NCBI RefSeq assembly: GCF_029813785.1
Contig: NZ_JARVKY010000015.1
Coordinates: forward strand, 150,509 to 214,508
Direction of reading: 5' to 3'
Source: Streptomyces sp. DH41
Lineage (GTDB): Bacteria; Actinomycetota; Actinomycetes; Streptomycetales; Streptomycetaceae
Length of the DNA: 64,000 nucleotides
Shown here: positions 1 through 13,730 of the stretch, piece after piece
How the letters are laid out: the number at the start of each line of letters is the position of its first letter
Position numbering within the stretch: position 1 is the first letter of the stretch
Program-made: the position numbers and the translations under genes
Notes under the pieces: generated by a model
Seen by the model: the letters and a program-made list of their open reading frames with translations, nothing else
Databases searched by the model: none
What the model was told of the DNA's origin: nothing

Positions 1-1
1 C

Positions 2-1042
2 TGGCTGGACATGGGTGTCGACGGCTTCCGCATCGACGTCGCCCACGGCATGGTGAAGGCCGAGGGCCTGCCGGACCTGGGCTCCCACGACGAGCTGCGG
101 ATGCTGGGCAACGATGTCACGCCGTTCTTCGACCAGGACGGCGTCCACGACATCTACCGCCAGTGGCGGACGATCCTCGACGAGTACTCCGGCGAGCGGA
201 TCTTCGTCGCCGAGGCCTGGACCCCGACCGTCGAGCGCACCGCGAACTACGTCCGCCCCGACGAACTGCACCAGGCCTTCAACTTCCAGTACCTGGGCAC
301 CCACTGGGACGCCGAGGAGCTGCGCACGGTCATCGACCGCACCCTGGACGCCATGCGTCCCGTCGGCGCCCCCGCCACCTGGGTCCTGTCCAACCACGAC
401 GTCACCCGGCACGCCACCCGCTTCGCCAACCCGGCGGGCCTCGGCACCCAGCTCCGCCTGGCCGGCGACCGCGAGGTGGGCCTGCGCCGCGCCCGCGCGG
501 CCACCCTCCTCATGCTGGCGCTGCCCGGCTCGGCCTACGTCTACCAGGGCGAGGAACTCGGCCTGCCGGACGTCGTCGACCTCCCCGACGAGGTGCGCCA
601 GGACCCGGCGTACTTCCGCGGCGCCGGGCAGGACGGCTACCGCGACGGCTGCCGGGTGCCGATCCCCTGGACCCGCGAGGGCTCCTCGTACGGCTTCGGT
701 GACGGCGGCAGCTGGCTGCCGCAGCCGGCGAACTGGGGCGAGCTGAGCGTCGAGGCGCAGACCGGCGAGGCCGGCTCGACCCTGGAGCTGTACCGCGCCG
801 CGCTGGCGGCCCGCCGGGAGCAGGCCGACCTGGGCGCGGGCGACACCGTCGAGTGGCTGCGCGCCCCCGAGGGCGTCGTCGCCTTCCGGCGCGGCGAGTT
901 CGTGTGCGTGGCCAACACCACCGGCGAGTCGGTGCCGATGCCCGCGTACGGGCGGGTGCTGCTGGCCAGCGGCGAGGTGACCGAGGCGGCCGGCGAGGCG
1001 AAGGTGCCCGCCGACACGACGGTGTGGTGGACGACGGCCTGA
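2..1042 (+). CDS. alpha-glucosidase, GH13 family (5' truncated by window edge)
   Basis: Intracellular alpha-glucosidase that would release glucose from maltose or isomaltose-type oligosaccharides. The reading frame is already open at base 2, so the N-terminal part of the (beta/alpha)8 barrel lies outside the window. What remains shows the GH13 signatures: DGFRIDVAH with the catalytic Asp at bases 35-37, FVAEAW with the acid/base Glu, and SNHDVTRH with the third carboxylate. The QDPAYFR and DGCRVPIPW segments are typical of the oligo-1,6-glucosidase/alpha-glucosidase group. In S. coelicolor an alpha-glucosidase (called aglA) follows the maltose ABC transporter genes, so the missing upstream neighbours are probably malEFG; that is inference. 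A strong terminator follows. Family assignment is firm; exact substrate is not. Confidence 0.9.
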   Translation, partial: WLDMGVDGFRIDVAHGMVKAEGLPDLGSHDELRMLGNDVTPFFDQDGVHDIYRQWRTILDEYSGERIFVAEAWTPTVERTANYVRPDELHQAFNFQYLGTHWDAEELRTVIDRTLDAMRPVGAPATWVLSNHDVTRHATRFANPAGLGTQLRLAGDREVGLRRARAATLLMLALPGSAYVYQGEELGLPDVVDLPDEVRQDPAYFRGAGQDGYRDGCRVPIPWTREGSSYGFGDGGSWLPQPANWGELSVEAQTGEAGSTLELYRAALAARREQADLGAGDTVEWLRAPEGVVAFRRGEFVCVANTTGESVPMPAYGRVLLASGEVTEAAGEAKVPADTTVWWTTA

Positions 1043-1068
1043 CCGCGCGTTTCTCCGTCCGAAGGGCC

Positions 1069-1108
1069 GAGGGTCCGCCGCTTCCCGCCCGGGAAGCGGC
1101 GGACCCTC
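1069..1108. terminator. bidirectional terminator between alpha-glucosidase and lutC
   Basis: Perfect 19-bp inverted repeat (arms 1069-1087 and 1090-1108) with almost no loop, between two convergent genes. A second, weaker hairpin (9-bp arms 1118-1126 and 1142-1150) follows. No U-tract, as is usual in Streptomyces. Confidence 0.8.
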
Positions 1109-1166
1109 GCCGTCTGCGGCGGCCACATGCCGCCCGTGCGCGTGGCCGCCTGACCGCTTGCCCACC

Positions 1167-1808
1167 TCACACGTCGGTGCGGATCACCACGTCCAGGGTG
1201 CGCGGGCCGTGCACGCCCTCGACGCGCTCCAGCTCGATGTCGGAGGTGGCCGACGGGCCGCTGATCAGCGTCGTCGGACGCTCCGGAACCAGCCGGGCCA
1301 CCGCCTCCGGCACACCGACCGTCACCGACGACAGGTCGACGACACACACATGCAGGTCGGGGACGAGTGACAGCGCCCGCCGGCCCTGGTCGGACGAGCC
1401 GTCCAGGAAGATCGTGCCGGTCTCCGCGCAACTGACGGCGGAGGCGGTCACCACCGCGTCCAGCGCGTCGAGCGCGGGGGCCGGGATGTCCGCCGAGTCC
1501 TTGCGGACCTCACCGTCGTAGGCGCCCAGCCAGGCCGGATCCAGCCCGGCCGGCACCCCGACCCTCCGGGCTCCGCGCTCGCGCAGTACCTCCGCGACGA
1601 CGGCCGCGGTGCGGTCGGCCGTGCACGGGTGCACCCGCGCCTTGTAGTCGACCAGCCGGTCCGTGAAGAGGGCGAGCCGTTCCTCGTCGGGCAGGGTGCG
1701 GCCGGTGCGGTAGGCGCGGGGGACGGCCACCTCGGGTGCGCGGGAGAGGGCCAGGGCGTCCCGGACCCGTCCGAGCACCGTCTCGCGGGCGGTCACCGTT
1801 TCCGTCAC
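1167..1808 (-). CDS. lutC: LutC, LUD-domain lactate utilization protein
   Basis: Third component of the LutABC L-lactate oxidation complex, which converts L-lactate to pyruvate in the cytoplasm. The 213-residue product is a single LUD domain; it includes the typical CAETGTIFLDGSSDQGRR stretch. The GTG start at 1808 overlaps the lutB stop codon (GTGA), which implies translational coupling. The other two subunits lie directly upstream in the same orientation. LutC-type proteins carry no Fe-S motif, and none is seen. Identity rests on the domain and on the complete lutA-lutB-lutC order; confident. Confidence 0.9.
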   Translation of the reverse strand: MTETVTARETVLGRVRDALALSRAPEVAVPRAYRTGRTLPDEERLALFTDRLVDYKARVHPCTADRTAAVVAEVLRERGARRVGVPAGLDPAWLGAYDGEVRKDSADIPAPALDALDAVVTASAVSCAETGTIFLDGSSDQGRRALSLVPDLHVCVVDLSSVTVGVPEAVARLVPERPTTLISGPSATSDIELERVEGVHGPRTLDVVIRTDV

Positions 1809-3394
1809 CGCTCCTCCTCGGGGTCGTGGCGGCCGTCGGGGCCGCCGGGGACGTCGGGAGCCGCCTCGCTCCGCCGGGCGCTCTCGCCCTCCACGGCTGC
1901 CGCCCGCAGGGTGGCCGCGCCCTCGGCGGAGGCCAGCCAGGAGCGGAAGGTCCGCTTGGGCGGGGCCGGGGTGTCCCGGCTGTCGCTCCAGCTGTCGAAC
2001 GGCGCCGGGAGGTGCGAGAACGTGCCGTCCCGCCCGGCCAGTACACGGCCCGCTCCGGCCGCCTTCTGCGCGGTGGTGAACAGCTTCGGCCGCTTCATGA
2101 CCGTGGCCGCGGCCTTCATCGCCAGCTTCTCCGCCGTCACTCCGGACCGCTCGGTGTGCTGGTGGCGCAGCTCGACCAGGAGGGACGGAATGTCGATCTT
2201 CACCGGGCAGGCGTCGAAGCAGGCACCGCACAGGCTGGAGGCGTACGGCAGTGAGCTGTTGGGGTCGTCCTTGGCGGCGTGCATCCCGGCGAGCTGCGGG
2301 GTGAGCACCGCGCCGATCGGTCCGGGGTAGGTCGAGCCGTAGGCGTGGCCGCCGGTCCGCTCGTACACGGGGCAGACGTTGAGACAGGCCGAGCAGCGGA
2401 TGCAGTTGAGGGCCTCGCGCCCGATCCGGTCCGCGAGCGCTGCCGTGCGTCCGTTGTCGAGCAGCACCAGATGGAACTCCTGCGGCCCGTCGCCCGGGGT
2501 GACCCCCGTCCACATCGAGGTGTACGGGTTCATCCGCTCACCGGTCGACGAGCGTGGCAGCAACTGCAGGAACACCTCCAGGTCCTGGTAGCGGGGCAGG
2601 ACCTTCTCGATGCCCATGACGGTGATCAGCGTCCGCGGCATGGTCAGGCACATCCGGCCGTTGCCCTCGGACTCGACCACCGACAGGGTGCCGGTCTCGG
2701 CGATCCCGAAGTTGGCGCCGGAGACCGCCACCGGGGTCGTCATGAACTTCTCGCGCAGATACGCGCGTGCCGCCGCCGCCAGATGGGCGGGGACGGAGTC
2801 GAGGTCCGGGTCGACACCCGGGATCTCCCGAAGGAAGATGTCGCGGACCTCGTCGCGGTTGCGGTGGATCGCCGGGACCAGGATGTGCGACGGCTTGTCG
2901 TGGGCGAGCTGCACGATCAGCTCGGCCAGGTCGGTCTCGTACGCCGTGATGCCCTGGTCCTCCAGGTGCTCGTTGAGCCCGATCTCCTGGGTGGCCATCG
3001 ACTTGACCTTGATGACCTCGTCGCTGCCGGTCTCCCTGACCAGCCGGGTGACGATCTCGTTGGCCTCCGCGCCGTCGCGCGCCCAGTGGACGGTGCCGCC
3101 GTGCTCGGTGACCTTCCGTTCCAGCTGCTCCAGCAGCTCGGGCAGCCGGTTCATGGTGTCCGTCTTGATCGCCGAACCGGCGTCGCGCAGCGGCTCCCAG
3201 TCGGGCAGTTCGCCGGTGACGGTGAGCCGCTTGGCGCGGATGGTGTGGGTGGCCCTGCCGAGGTTGCGGCGCAGCTGCTCGTTGCGCAGCTCGTCGCGGG
3301 CGGCCTCGGGGAACTTCCGGTCGCCGCGCAGGTTGCCCGTCCCGTACGGGGAGCGGGGTGGGGCGGCGGGCATGCCGAGGAAGGTGCTGCTCAT
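1805..3394 (-). CDS. lutB: LutB, iron-sulfur lactate utilization protein
   Basis: Iron-sulfur subunit of the LutABC lactate dehydrogenase system. The 529-residue protein has an N-terminal LUD-type domain and a C-terminal ferredoxin-like part with two cysteine clusters, CIRCSACLNVCP and CGACFDACP, which would bind 4Fe-4S clusters. The motif ETGTLSVVESEGNGR is the LUD counterpart of the one in LutC. ATG at 3394 overlaps the lutA stop (ATGA) and the stop overlaps the lutC start, so all three genes form one tightly coupled operon. A longer frame upstream of 3394 exists but lies inside lutA and lacks the family N-terminus (MSSTFLGMP is the natural start). Confidence 0.93.
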   Translation of the reverse strand: MSSTFLGMPAAPPRSPYGTGNLRGDRKFPEAARDELRNEQLRRNLGRATHTIRAKRLTVTGELPDWEPLRDAGSAIKTDTMNRLPELLEQLERKVTEHGGTVHWARDGAEANEIVTRLVRETGSDEVIKVKSMATQEIGLNEHLEDQGITAYETDLAELIVQLAHDKPSHILVPAIHRNRDEVRDIFLREIPGVDPDLDSVPAHLAAAARAYLREKFMTTPVAVSGANFGIAETGTLSVVESEGNGRMCLTMPRTLITVMGIEKVLPRYQDLEVFLQLLPRSSTGERMNPYTSMWTGVTPGDGPQEFHLVLLDNGRTAALADRIGREALNCIRCSACLNVCPVYERTGGHAYGSTYPGPIGAVLTPQLAGMHAAKDDPNSSLPYASSLCGACFDACPVKIDIPSLLVELRHQHTERSGVTAEKLAMKAAATVMKRPKLFTTAQKAAGAGRVLAGRDGTFSHLPAPFDSWSDSRDTPAPPKRTFRSWLASAEGAATLRAAAVEGESARRSEAAPDVPGGPDGRHDPEEER

Positions 3395-4158
3395 CGGGCG
3401 GCCTCCGTCAGGGCGTACGGCGAGGTACGGGTCGCGGCGAGGATCTGTGCCAGGTGCAGGGTGCGCGTACCTGCCTTGACGCGGGACAGCCCGCCGCCGA
3501 TGTGCATCAGGCAGGACGAGTCGCCGGCCGTGCACACGTCGGCCCCGGTGCCGGTGACGTTGCGCATCTTGTCCTGGAGCATGGCGGAGGAGGTCTCGCC
3601 GTTCTTGACCGCGAAGGTGCCGCCGAACCCGCAGCAGGCGTCGGCCTCGGGCAGCTCCACCAGGTCGATGCCGTCGACCGCCCGCAGCAGCCGCAGCGGC
3701 TTCTCACCGACCCGCAGCATCCGCAGCGAGTGGCAGGTGGGGTGGTACGTCACCCGGTGCGGGAAGTACGCGCCGACCTCCGTCACGTCCAGTACGTCGA
3801 CGAGGAACTCCGAGAGCTCGTACGTCTTGGTCTTCACGGCGGCGACCCCGGCGCGCAGCGCCGCGTCCCCGTACCGCTCGGCGACGATCTCGTGCTGGTG
3901 GCGGACCGAGCCGGCGCACGAGCCGGACGGCATGACCACCGCCTCGATCGACGGGTCGCCGAACTGCTCGGCGAAGCCCCGCACCAGAGGGACCGGTTCG
4001 CGCTGGTAGCCGGTGTTGACGTGCATCTGACCGCAGCAGGTCTGCTCCGGCGGAAACACCACGTCGTGCCCCAGGCGGGCCAGCAGCACCGCGGTGGATT
4101 TCACCGCCTCGGGGAAGAGCGTGTCTCCCAGACAGGTGGCGAAGAGTCCGATGCGCAT
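3391..4158 (-). CDS. lutA: LutA, CCG-domain lactate utilization protein
   Basis: First gene of the lactate operon; LutA is a heterodisulfide-reductase-like CCG protein that works with LutB and LutC in oxidising L-lactate to pyruvate. The 255-residue product has two CCG half-domains: a first with TCCGQMHVNTGY and a second with HPTCHSLRM followed by CCGFGGTFAVK, matching the family in length and spacing. The start is the ATG at 4158 with GAGGAG 8-9 bases upstream; the longer open frame to 4497 has no Lut similarity and runs into the lldP leader. Two copies of a TGGTCGGACC palindrome lie just upstream, the nearer one 23 bases before the start codon. Confidence 0.93.
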   Translation of the reverse strand: MRIGLFATCLGDTLFPEAVKSTAVLLARLGHDVVFPPEQTCCGQMHVNTGYQREPVPLVRGFAEQFGDPSIEAVVMPSGSCAGSVRHQHEIVAERYGDAALRAGVAAVKTKTYELSEFLVDVLDVTEVGAYFPHRVTYHPTCHSLRMLRVGEKPLRLLRAVDGIDLVELPEADACCGFGGTFAVKNGETSSAMLQDKMRNVTGTGADVCTAGDSSCLMHIGGGLSRVKAGTRTLHLAQILAATRTSPYALTEAAR

Positions 4159-4180
4159 GGGATCTCCTCGATCGTTCGTG

Positions 4181-4191
4181 TGGTCGGACCA
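4181..4191. promoter_or_regulatory. candidate LldR/LutR operator 1 (lutABC side)
   Basis: Perfect palindrome TGGTCGGACCA, of the TGGTNNNACCA type used by FadR-subfamily GntR regulators. It lies 23-33 bases upstream of lutA, where bound repressor would block lut transcription. The same motif recurs at 4228 and 6870. Confidence 0.65.
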
Positions 4192-4227
4192 TACTAGCCT
4201 CGGTCCAAAGTGAGAAGGGGGATTCTT

Positions 4228-4238
4228 TGGTCGGACCT
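4228..4238. promoter_or_regulatory. candidate LldR/LutR operator 2 (lldP side)
   Basis: TGGTCGGACCT, one base short of the perfect palindrome at 4181, 47 bases from it in the divergent lutA-lldP region. Two sites about 4.5 helical turns apart could support cooperative or looping repression of both transcripts; that is inference. Confidence 0.6.
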
Positions 4239-4363
4239 TATTGACATGCGACATCTTCAGTGACCTACTGAGAAACCGTTCGTCAGTGACAGGGCGCCCA
4301 GGCCGCTCGGGGCCCGGGGCACCCGGCACCGGCGGGCGCGCAGAACCCAGGAGGAGCACTTCC

Positions 4364-6037
4364 GTGACCACCGCGCCACCGGCCGCCCTAGCGGCCTTCA
4401 CCCCCGACGTGGCCGCCGTCGGGGGCAGCCTCGCCGCCACCGCCCTGCTGGGACTGGTCCCCCTCGCGGCCTTCTTCCTGCTGCTGATGGCGGCCAAGCG
4501 CCCCGCCCTGCAGTCCGCGCTCGGTGCCCTGCTCGTCGCACTCCTCGTCGCGGTCCTCGGTTACGGGATGCCCGTGCGGCTCGGCGTCCTGTCCGCCACC
4601 CAGGGCGCGGTCTTCGGCCTCTTCCCGGTGATGCTGATCGTCGTCGCCGCCATCTGGTTCTACGAACTCACCGTGATCAGCAAACGCTTCGAGGACCTGC
4701 GCCGCTCGTTCAGCGCCGTCGGCCGGGGCGATCTGCGCGTCCAGGCCATGCTCATCGCCTTCTGCTTCGGCGGGCTCCTGGAGGCCCTCGCTGGCTTCGG
4801 CGCCCCCGTCGCGATCACCGCCGCGATGCTGATGGCTCTCGGGCTGCCGAAGCTCAAGGCGGCCGTGACCGTCCTGCTCGCCAACACCGCGCCGGTCGCC
4901 TTCGGCGCCATGGCCATCCCCATCACCACCGCCGGCAACCTCACCTCCATCCCGGCCGAGGACATCGCCGCGGTCGTCGGCCGGCAGAGCCCGCTGCTCG
5001 CCCTCTTCGTGCCCCTGCTGCTGCTCTTCGTCGTCGACGGACGGCGCGGTGTCCGGCAGTTGTGGCCCATCGCCCTGGTCACCGGACTCGTCTTCGCCGT
5101 CGCCCAGTTCTGGTGCGCGTCCCACTTCGCGTACGAGCTCACCGACGTCGTCGCCTCACTCGCCGGCTTCGCCGCCGCCGTGCTCATGCTGCGCTTCTGG
5201 GCCCCGAAGACCCCCGACGACCAGCGCTCGCAGGTGGAGCCCGAGCCGCTGACCCCGCGCCGGGTCACGCTGGCCGTGCTGCCGTACGTCCTGGTGATCG
5301 CGATCTTCGGCCTCGCCAAGCTGAACGTCGGCGGACTGGACATGCCCAAGCTGCTCGGCAGGATCACCCTCGAACTGGACTGGCCCGGCCTGTACGGCAA
5401 CCTCCTGGCCCCCGACGGCTCCCCGGCCGGCAGCGCGGTCTACAAGCTGGAGGTCCTGGGCAACCCCGGCACGCTGCTGATCATCTCCGGCCTGCTCGTG
5501 ATGCTCGTCTACGGCCTGGTGGGCGACACCGACCGTTACCCGATGAACGTCCGCATGGGCCTGGCCGCGGCGGGGCGCACCCTGAGGAACATGCGCACCG
5601 CCATCGCCACGGTCGCCACCGTGCTGGCGCTGGGTTACGTCATGAACCAGTCCGGCCAGACCGTGGCCATCGGCACCTGGCTCGCCGCCGTCGGCGGACT
5701 CTTCGCCCTGCTCTCACCGGTCCTCGGCTGGCTCGGCACCGCCGTCACCGGCTCCGACACCTCCGCGAACGCCCTGTTCGCCACCCTCCAGCAGACCGCG
5801 GGCCAGGGTGCGGGGATCGACCCGACCCTGCTGGTCGCCGCCAACACCTCCGGTGGCGTCGTCGGCAAGATGGTCAGTCCGCAGAACCTGACCATCGCCG
5901 CCACCGCGGTCGAACAGCCGGGCTCCGAACGCGTCCTGCTGGGCAAGGTCGCCGGATACAGCATCGCGATGCTGGCCATCCTGTGCGTACTGGTCTATCT
6001 GCAGTCGCTGCCGGTGCTGTCCTGGATGCTGCCGTAG
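4364..6037 (+). CDS. lldP: L-lactate permease, LctP family
   Basis: Inner-membrane L-lactate/proton symporter of the LctP family. The 557-residue protein is almost wholly hydrophobic with about 12-14 membrane segments, and carries family blocks such as GGLLEALAGFGAPVAI and GSDTSANALF near the C-terminus. The GTG at 4364 has a GAGGAG ribosome site nine bases upstream; the frame opens 41 codons earlier at 4241 but that stretch is polar, overlaps operator 2 and is not part of the family. It is divergent from lutABC, and the shared operators predict co-induction by lactate: uptake here, oxidation by LutABC. Confidence 0.92.
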   Translation: MTTAPPAALAAFTPDVAAVGGSLAATALLGLVPLAAFFLLLMAAKRPALQSALGALLVALLVAVLGYGMPVRLGVLSATQGAVFGLFPVMLIVVAAIWFYELTVISKRFEDLRRSFSAVGRGDLRVQAMLIAFCFGGLLEALAGFGAPVAITAAMLMALGLPKLKAAVTVLLANTAPVAFGAMAIPITTAGNLTSIPAEDIAAVVGRQSPLLALFVPLLLLFVVDGRRGVRQLWPIALVTGLVFAVAQFWCASHFAYELTDVVASLAGFAAAVLMLRFWAPKTPDDQRSQVEPEPLTPRRVTLAVLPYVLVIAIFGLAKLNVGGLDMPKLLGRITLELDWPGLYGNLLAPDGSPAGSAVYKLEVLGNPGTLLIISGLLVMLVYGLVGDTDRYPMNVRMGLAAAGRTLRNMRTAIATVATVLALGYVMNQSGQTVAIGTWLAAVGGLFALLSPVLGWLGTAVTGSDTSANALFATLQQTAGQGAGIDPTLLVAANTSGGVVGKMVSPQNLTIAATAVEQPGSERVLLGKVAGYSIAMLAILCVLVYLQSLPVLSWMLP

Positions 6038-6052
6038 CCGCACCGGTCGCCG

Positions 6053-6081
6053 GGGCCTGCTCCGAGTCCGGGAGCGGGCCC
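6053..6081. terminator. terminator between lldP and the FadR-type regulator
   Basis: Hairpin of 11 base pairs with one G-T wobble (arms 6053-6063 and 6071-6081, 7-base loop) between convergent genes. Confidence 0.55.
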
Positions 6082-6091
6082 GGGACAGGCC

Positions 6092-6811
6092 CTAACCGTT
6101 GACCAGCGTGCCGTGGAAGCCGCGGATGTGCTTCTCGGCCAGGTCGGCGGCCTTCGCGCCCTCGCCGGCCCGCACCAGTCGCAGCAGCTCGGTGTGCTCG
6201 GCGTTCAGCGCGGCCGCCGTGGCGGGCCAGTCCTCGGCCGCTTCCAGGGCCCGCAGGATCAGTGGACGTACCGACTCGCGCACGGCCGAGGTGAGGGTGG
6301 AGGTGAGCTGGTTGCCGGAGCCGCGGGCGATCTGGACGTGGAACCGGGTGTCGAGGTCGTTGAACTCGGGCACCTCCACATGCGGGTCACTCATGCTCGC
6401 GACGAGTGCCTCCGCCTCGTCGAGATCCTCCGCCGAGGCGTGCTCCGCGGCCGCCTCGAAACTGGAACGTTCGAGCACCACGCGGGCCTCGAGCACGTCC
6501 TCCAGGCCGTAGCTGCCCAGGGCGAAGTGCAGGCGCAGCAGCCGGCCGAGCGCGTCGTCGGGGTTGCGCACGATCCGCGCGCCGGCGTCGGGCCCCCGGC
6601 CCACCTGCGCGACCAGCACTCCGATCGTCTCCAGCACCCGCAGCGCCTCGCGCAGCGCGGACCGGCTGACACCGAGGACGGGCGCCAGCTCGCGCTCCGG
6701 CGGCAGCCGGTCCCCGGCCTTGAGCTCCCCGGCCAGTACCCGGTCCTCGATGCTCTGGAGCACGAGCTCGTGAGTGCGGGACTGCCGCACGGGTTGCCAC
6801 TCGACAGGCAT
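6092..6811 (-). CDS. FadR-subfamily GntR regulator, probable lactate repressor (LldR/LutR-like)
   Basis: Transcription factor of 239 residues: an N-terminal GntR winged helix (about residues 12-75, with LPPERELAPVLGVSRSALR) and a C-terminal all-alpha FCD effector domain (FHVQIARGSGN near residue 160). FCD members bind small organic acids; the LldR and PdhR members bind lactate or pyruvate. It is adjacent and convergent to lldP. The palindrome TGGTCTGACCA lies 59 bases upstream of its own start and the same palindrome occurs twice in the lut-lldP region, so autoregulation and control of lactate genes are strongly suggested. Effector identity is inferred, not seen. Confidence 0.85.
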   Translation of the reverse strand: MPVEWQPVRQSRTHELVLQSIEDRVLAGELKAGDRLPPERELAPVLGVSRSALREALRVLETIGVLVAQVGRGPDAGARIVRNPDDALGRLLRLHFALGSYGLEDVLEARVVLERSSFEAAAEHASAEDLDEAEALVASMSDPHVEVPEFNDLDTRFHVQIARGSGNQLTSTLTSAVRESVRPLILRALEAAEDWPATAAALNAEHTELLRLVRAGEGAKAADLAEKHIRGFHGTLVNG

Positions 6812-6869
6812 CCGCCACTCCCTCGCTCGGCCGGACGGTCCTCAGCTCAACTATGTCACACAACGCATG

Positions 6870-6880
6870 TGGTCTGACCA
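6870..6880. promoter_or_regulatory. candidate LldR/LutR operator 3 (autoregulatory)
   Basis: Perfect palindrome TGGTCTGACCA, 59 bases upstream of the FadR-type regulator start; matches the sites at 4181 and 4228 except for the central base. Confidence 0.6.
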
Positions 6881-6937
6881 AACCGTCCGGGATGTCCCTC
6901 TCGCCCCGAGTCCGCGGCAACCCCCGGCATCCGACCT

Positions 6938-6976
6938 GCATCCCCGCCCGGCATCCCCGCCCGGCATCCCCGTCCG
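6938..6976. repeat. three tandem 13-bp repeats
   Basis: Unit gcatccccgcccg at 6938-6950, 6951-6963 and 6964-6976 (last copy with one change). Intergenic; no function apparent. Confidence 0.7.
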
Positions 6977-7068
6977 GCGCGCGGGCAAGTCCGGCTGGTG
7001 AGCGGGGTCATGGGCAGGGGGCATGGGCAAGGGTCGTGAAAATTCTTTCTGTTACTTTCATGGACCTT

Positions 7069-7085
7069 GCCGCAACTCTTGCGGC
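7069..7085. promoter_or_regulatory. candidate maltose-regulator (MalR/Reg1-type) operator
   Basis: Perfect 7-bp inverted repeat GCCGCAA-ctc-TTGCGGC, 62 bases upstream of the amylase start. Streptomyces amylase and mal promoters carry TTGC/GCAA repeats recognised by the LacI-type MalR/Reg1; the resemblance is in the core only, so this is inference. Confidence 0.4.
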
Positions 7086-7146
7086 AGCGCTACGGTCTCG
7101 CCGGGGTCGGACCCGATCGAGTTGTAGTCGCAAGGAGTTCACGCCT

Positions 7147-12573
<5,427 letters not shown>

Positions 12574-12627
12574 CCCCGTAAGGAGCTGCGGTTAGTGTGA
12601 GCCCTTCTGACCTGGACAGGAGGGCTC

Positions 12628-12981
12628 ATGCCGCAAATCCTCGTTACCCGCACCGGAGGCGACGAAGTCGACTGGGAGGGCTTGGCGACCGCGCTGAACA
12701 GGCTGGCCGTCGAGAAGGCGGGCGCGCGACTGGAAGCGTGCAAGACCCACGTCTTCCGCGGCGAGGACCTCGCGGTCGGCGCCGATACCGGCTACGACCA
12801 GGTCCTCGCGCATGTCACGTTCGGCCTGCTCGCCGGACGCAGCGACGAGACGAAGGCGCAGCTCACCGAGGCGGCGGTGGACCTCATGCGCACCTTCATA
12901 GGGCCTCAGGACGGCCGCCGGGCGTATGTCTCCGCCGAGGTCCGCGACCTCGACCCGTCCTACCGCAAGGCCGAGTTCTAG
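12628..12981 (+). CDS. small tautomerase/CHMI-like protein
   Basis: 117-residue cytoplasmic protein with a good AGGAGG site seven bases before the ATG. The C-terminal segment SAEVRDLDPSYRKAE resembles the end of 5-carboxymethyl-2-hydroxymuconate delta-isomerases, and the second residue is Pro, the catalytic base of the tautomerase superfamily once Met is removed. Alternating beta strands and a central helix would fit that fold. Nothing nearby suggests homoprotocatechuate degradation, so the true substrate is unknown. Its TAG stop overlaps the stop of the convergent TetR gene by four bases. Confidence 0.7.
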   Translation: MPQILVTRTGGDEVDWEGLATALNRLAVEKAGARLEACKTHVFRGEDLAVGADTGYDQVLAHVTFGLLAGRSDETKAQLTEAAVDLMRTFIGPQDGRRAYVSAEVRDLDPSYRKAEF

Positions 12982-13673
12982 TCCCTGGACGCCAGTGAGA
13001 CCAGCCGGGTGGCGAGGTCGGTGAACGGTCCGTCGCCCGGCTCGTCCCCGAACAGGCCGCCCAGCAACGCCGCGAGTTCCTCGTCGCGGGCGGCGGCGAC
13101 GGCGGCCAGCGCGGCGAAGTCCTGCACCAGCTGCGTCTCCAGCTCCTCGCGCGGCACGCGCCGCCCGTCCAGCCAGATCAGGGCCGTCGACTCGGCGAGC
13201 GAGATCCAGGAACGGACGACCAGCTCCAGACGCGCGGGCGGATCGGTGACGCCCAGGTGCGAAAGGATCTGGACATACGCGGCCTGCCGTACGGAGTCCA
13301 CGAGCGCGTTGGCCGTGGACGAACCCACCGCCGGCCCACCGCGCATCAACGCCGAGAACCCGGGGCCGTGCTCGTCGACGAAGTCGAAGTAGCGGCGCAT
13401 CACCCGCAGCAGCCGCGCGCCCAGCGGACCCTCGTGGGGCTCCACGAAACGGGCCGCCAGATCGTCCGAGGCGCGTCGCAACGCGGCCTCGTACAGGCTG
13501 AGTTTGCCGGGGAAGTAGTGGTAGACCAGCGGTCGTGAGATGCCGGCGGCCGTCGCTATCTCGTCGATGGAGACCTCGTCGGGCGAGCGGCGGCTGAAGA
13601 GATCGAGCGCGACGCCTATCAGCTGCTGCCGGCGCTCCTCGACGCCCATTCTGCGGCGTACCCCGGTAGTCAT
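12978..13673 (-). CDS. TetR-family transcriptional regulator
   Basis: 231-residue regulator. N-terminal helix-turn-helix at about residues 30-60 (VSIDEIATAAGISRPLVYHYF is split here: VSIDEIATAAGI then SRPLVYHYFPGK) is a textbook TetR DNA-binding domain; the rest is a helical ligand-binding domain with no recognisable ligand motif. ATG at 13673 is the only family-consistent start. It converges on the tautomerase-like gene and is followed upstream by the sigma-like membrane protein in the same orientation, 57 bases away. Target genes cannot be read from sequence. Confidence 0.88.
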   Translation of the reverse strand: MTTGVRRRMGVEERRQQLIGVALDLFSRRSPDEVSIDEIATAAGISRPLVYHYFPGKLSLYEAALRRASDDLAARFVEPHEGPLGARLLRVMRRYFDFVDEHGPGFSALMRGGPAVGSSTANALVDSVRQAAYVQILSHLGVTDPPARLELVVRSWISLAESTALIWLDGRRVPREELETQLVQDFAALAAVAAARDEELAALLGGLFGDEPGDGPFTDLATRLVSLASRD

Positions 13674-13730
13674 ACGAACACCCTACCGATCGAATCCGGC
13701 CTCGAACGGCCCGGACCGAACATCGGTGTT

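Larger units (their letters stand above)
6812..7146. other. 335-bp divergent intergenic region, FadR-type regulator / amylase-pullulanase
   Basis: Holds operator 3 of the lactate set (6870-6880), three 13-bp tandem repeats (6938-6976), an inverted repeat that may be a maltose-regulator site (7069-7085), and the CAAGGAG ribosome site of the amylase gene (7131-7137). No further gene is seen. Confidence 0.7.
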
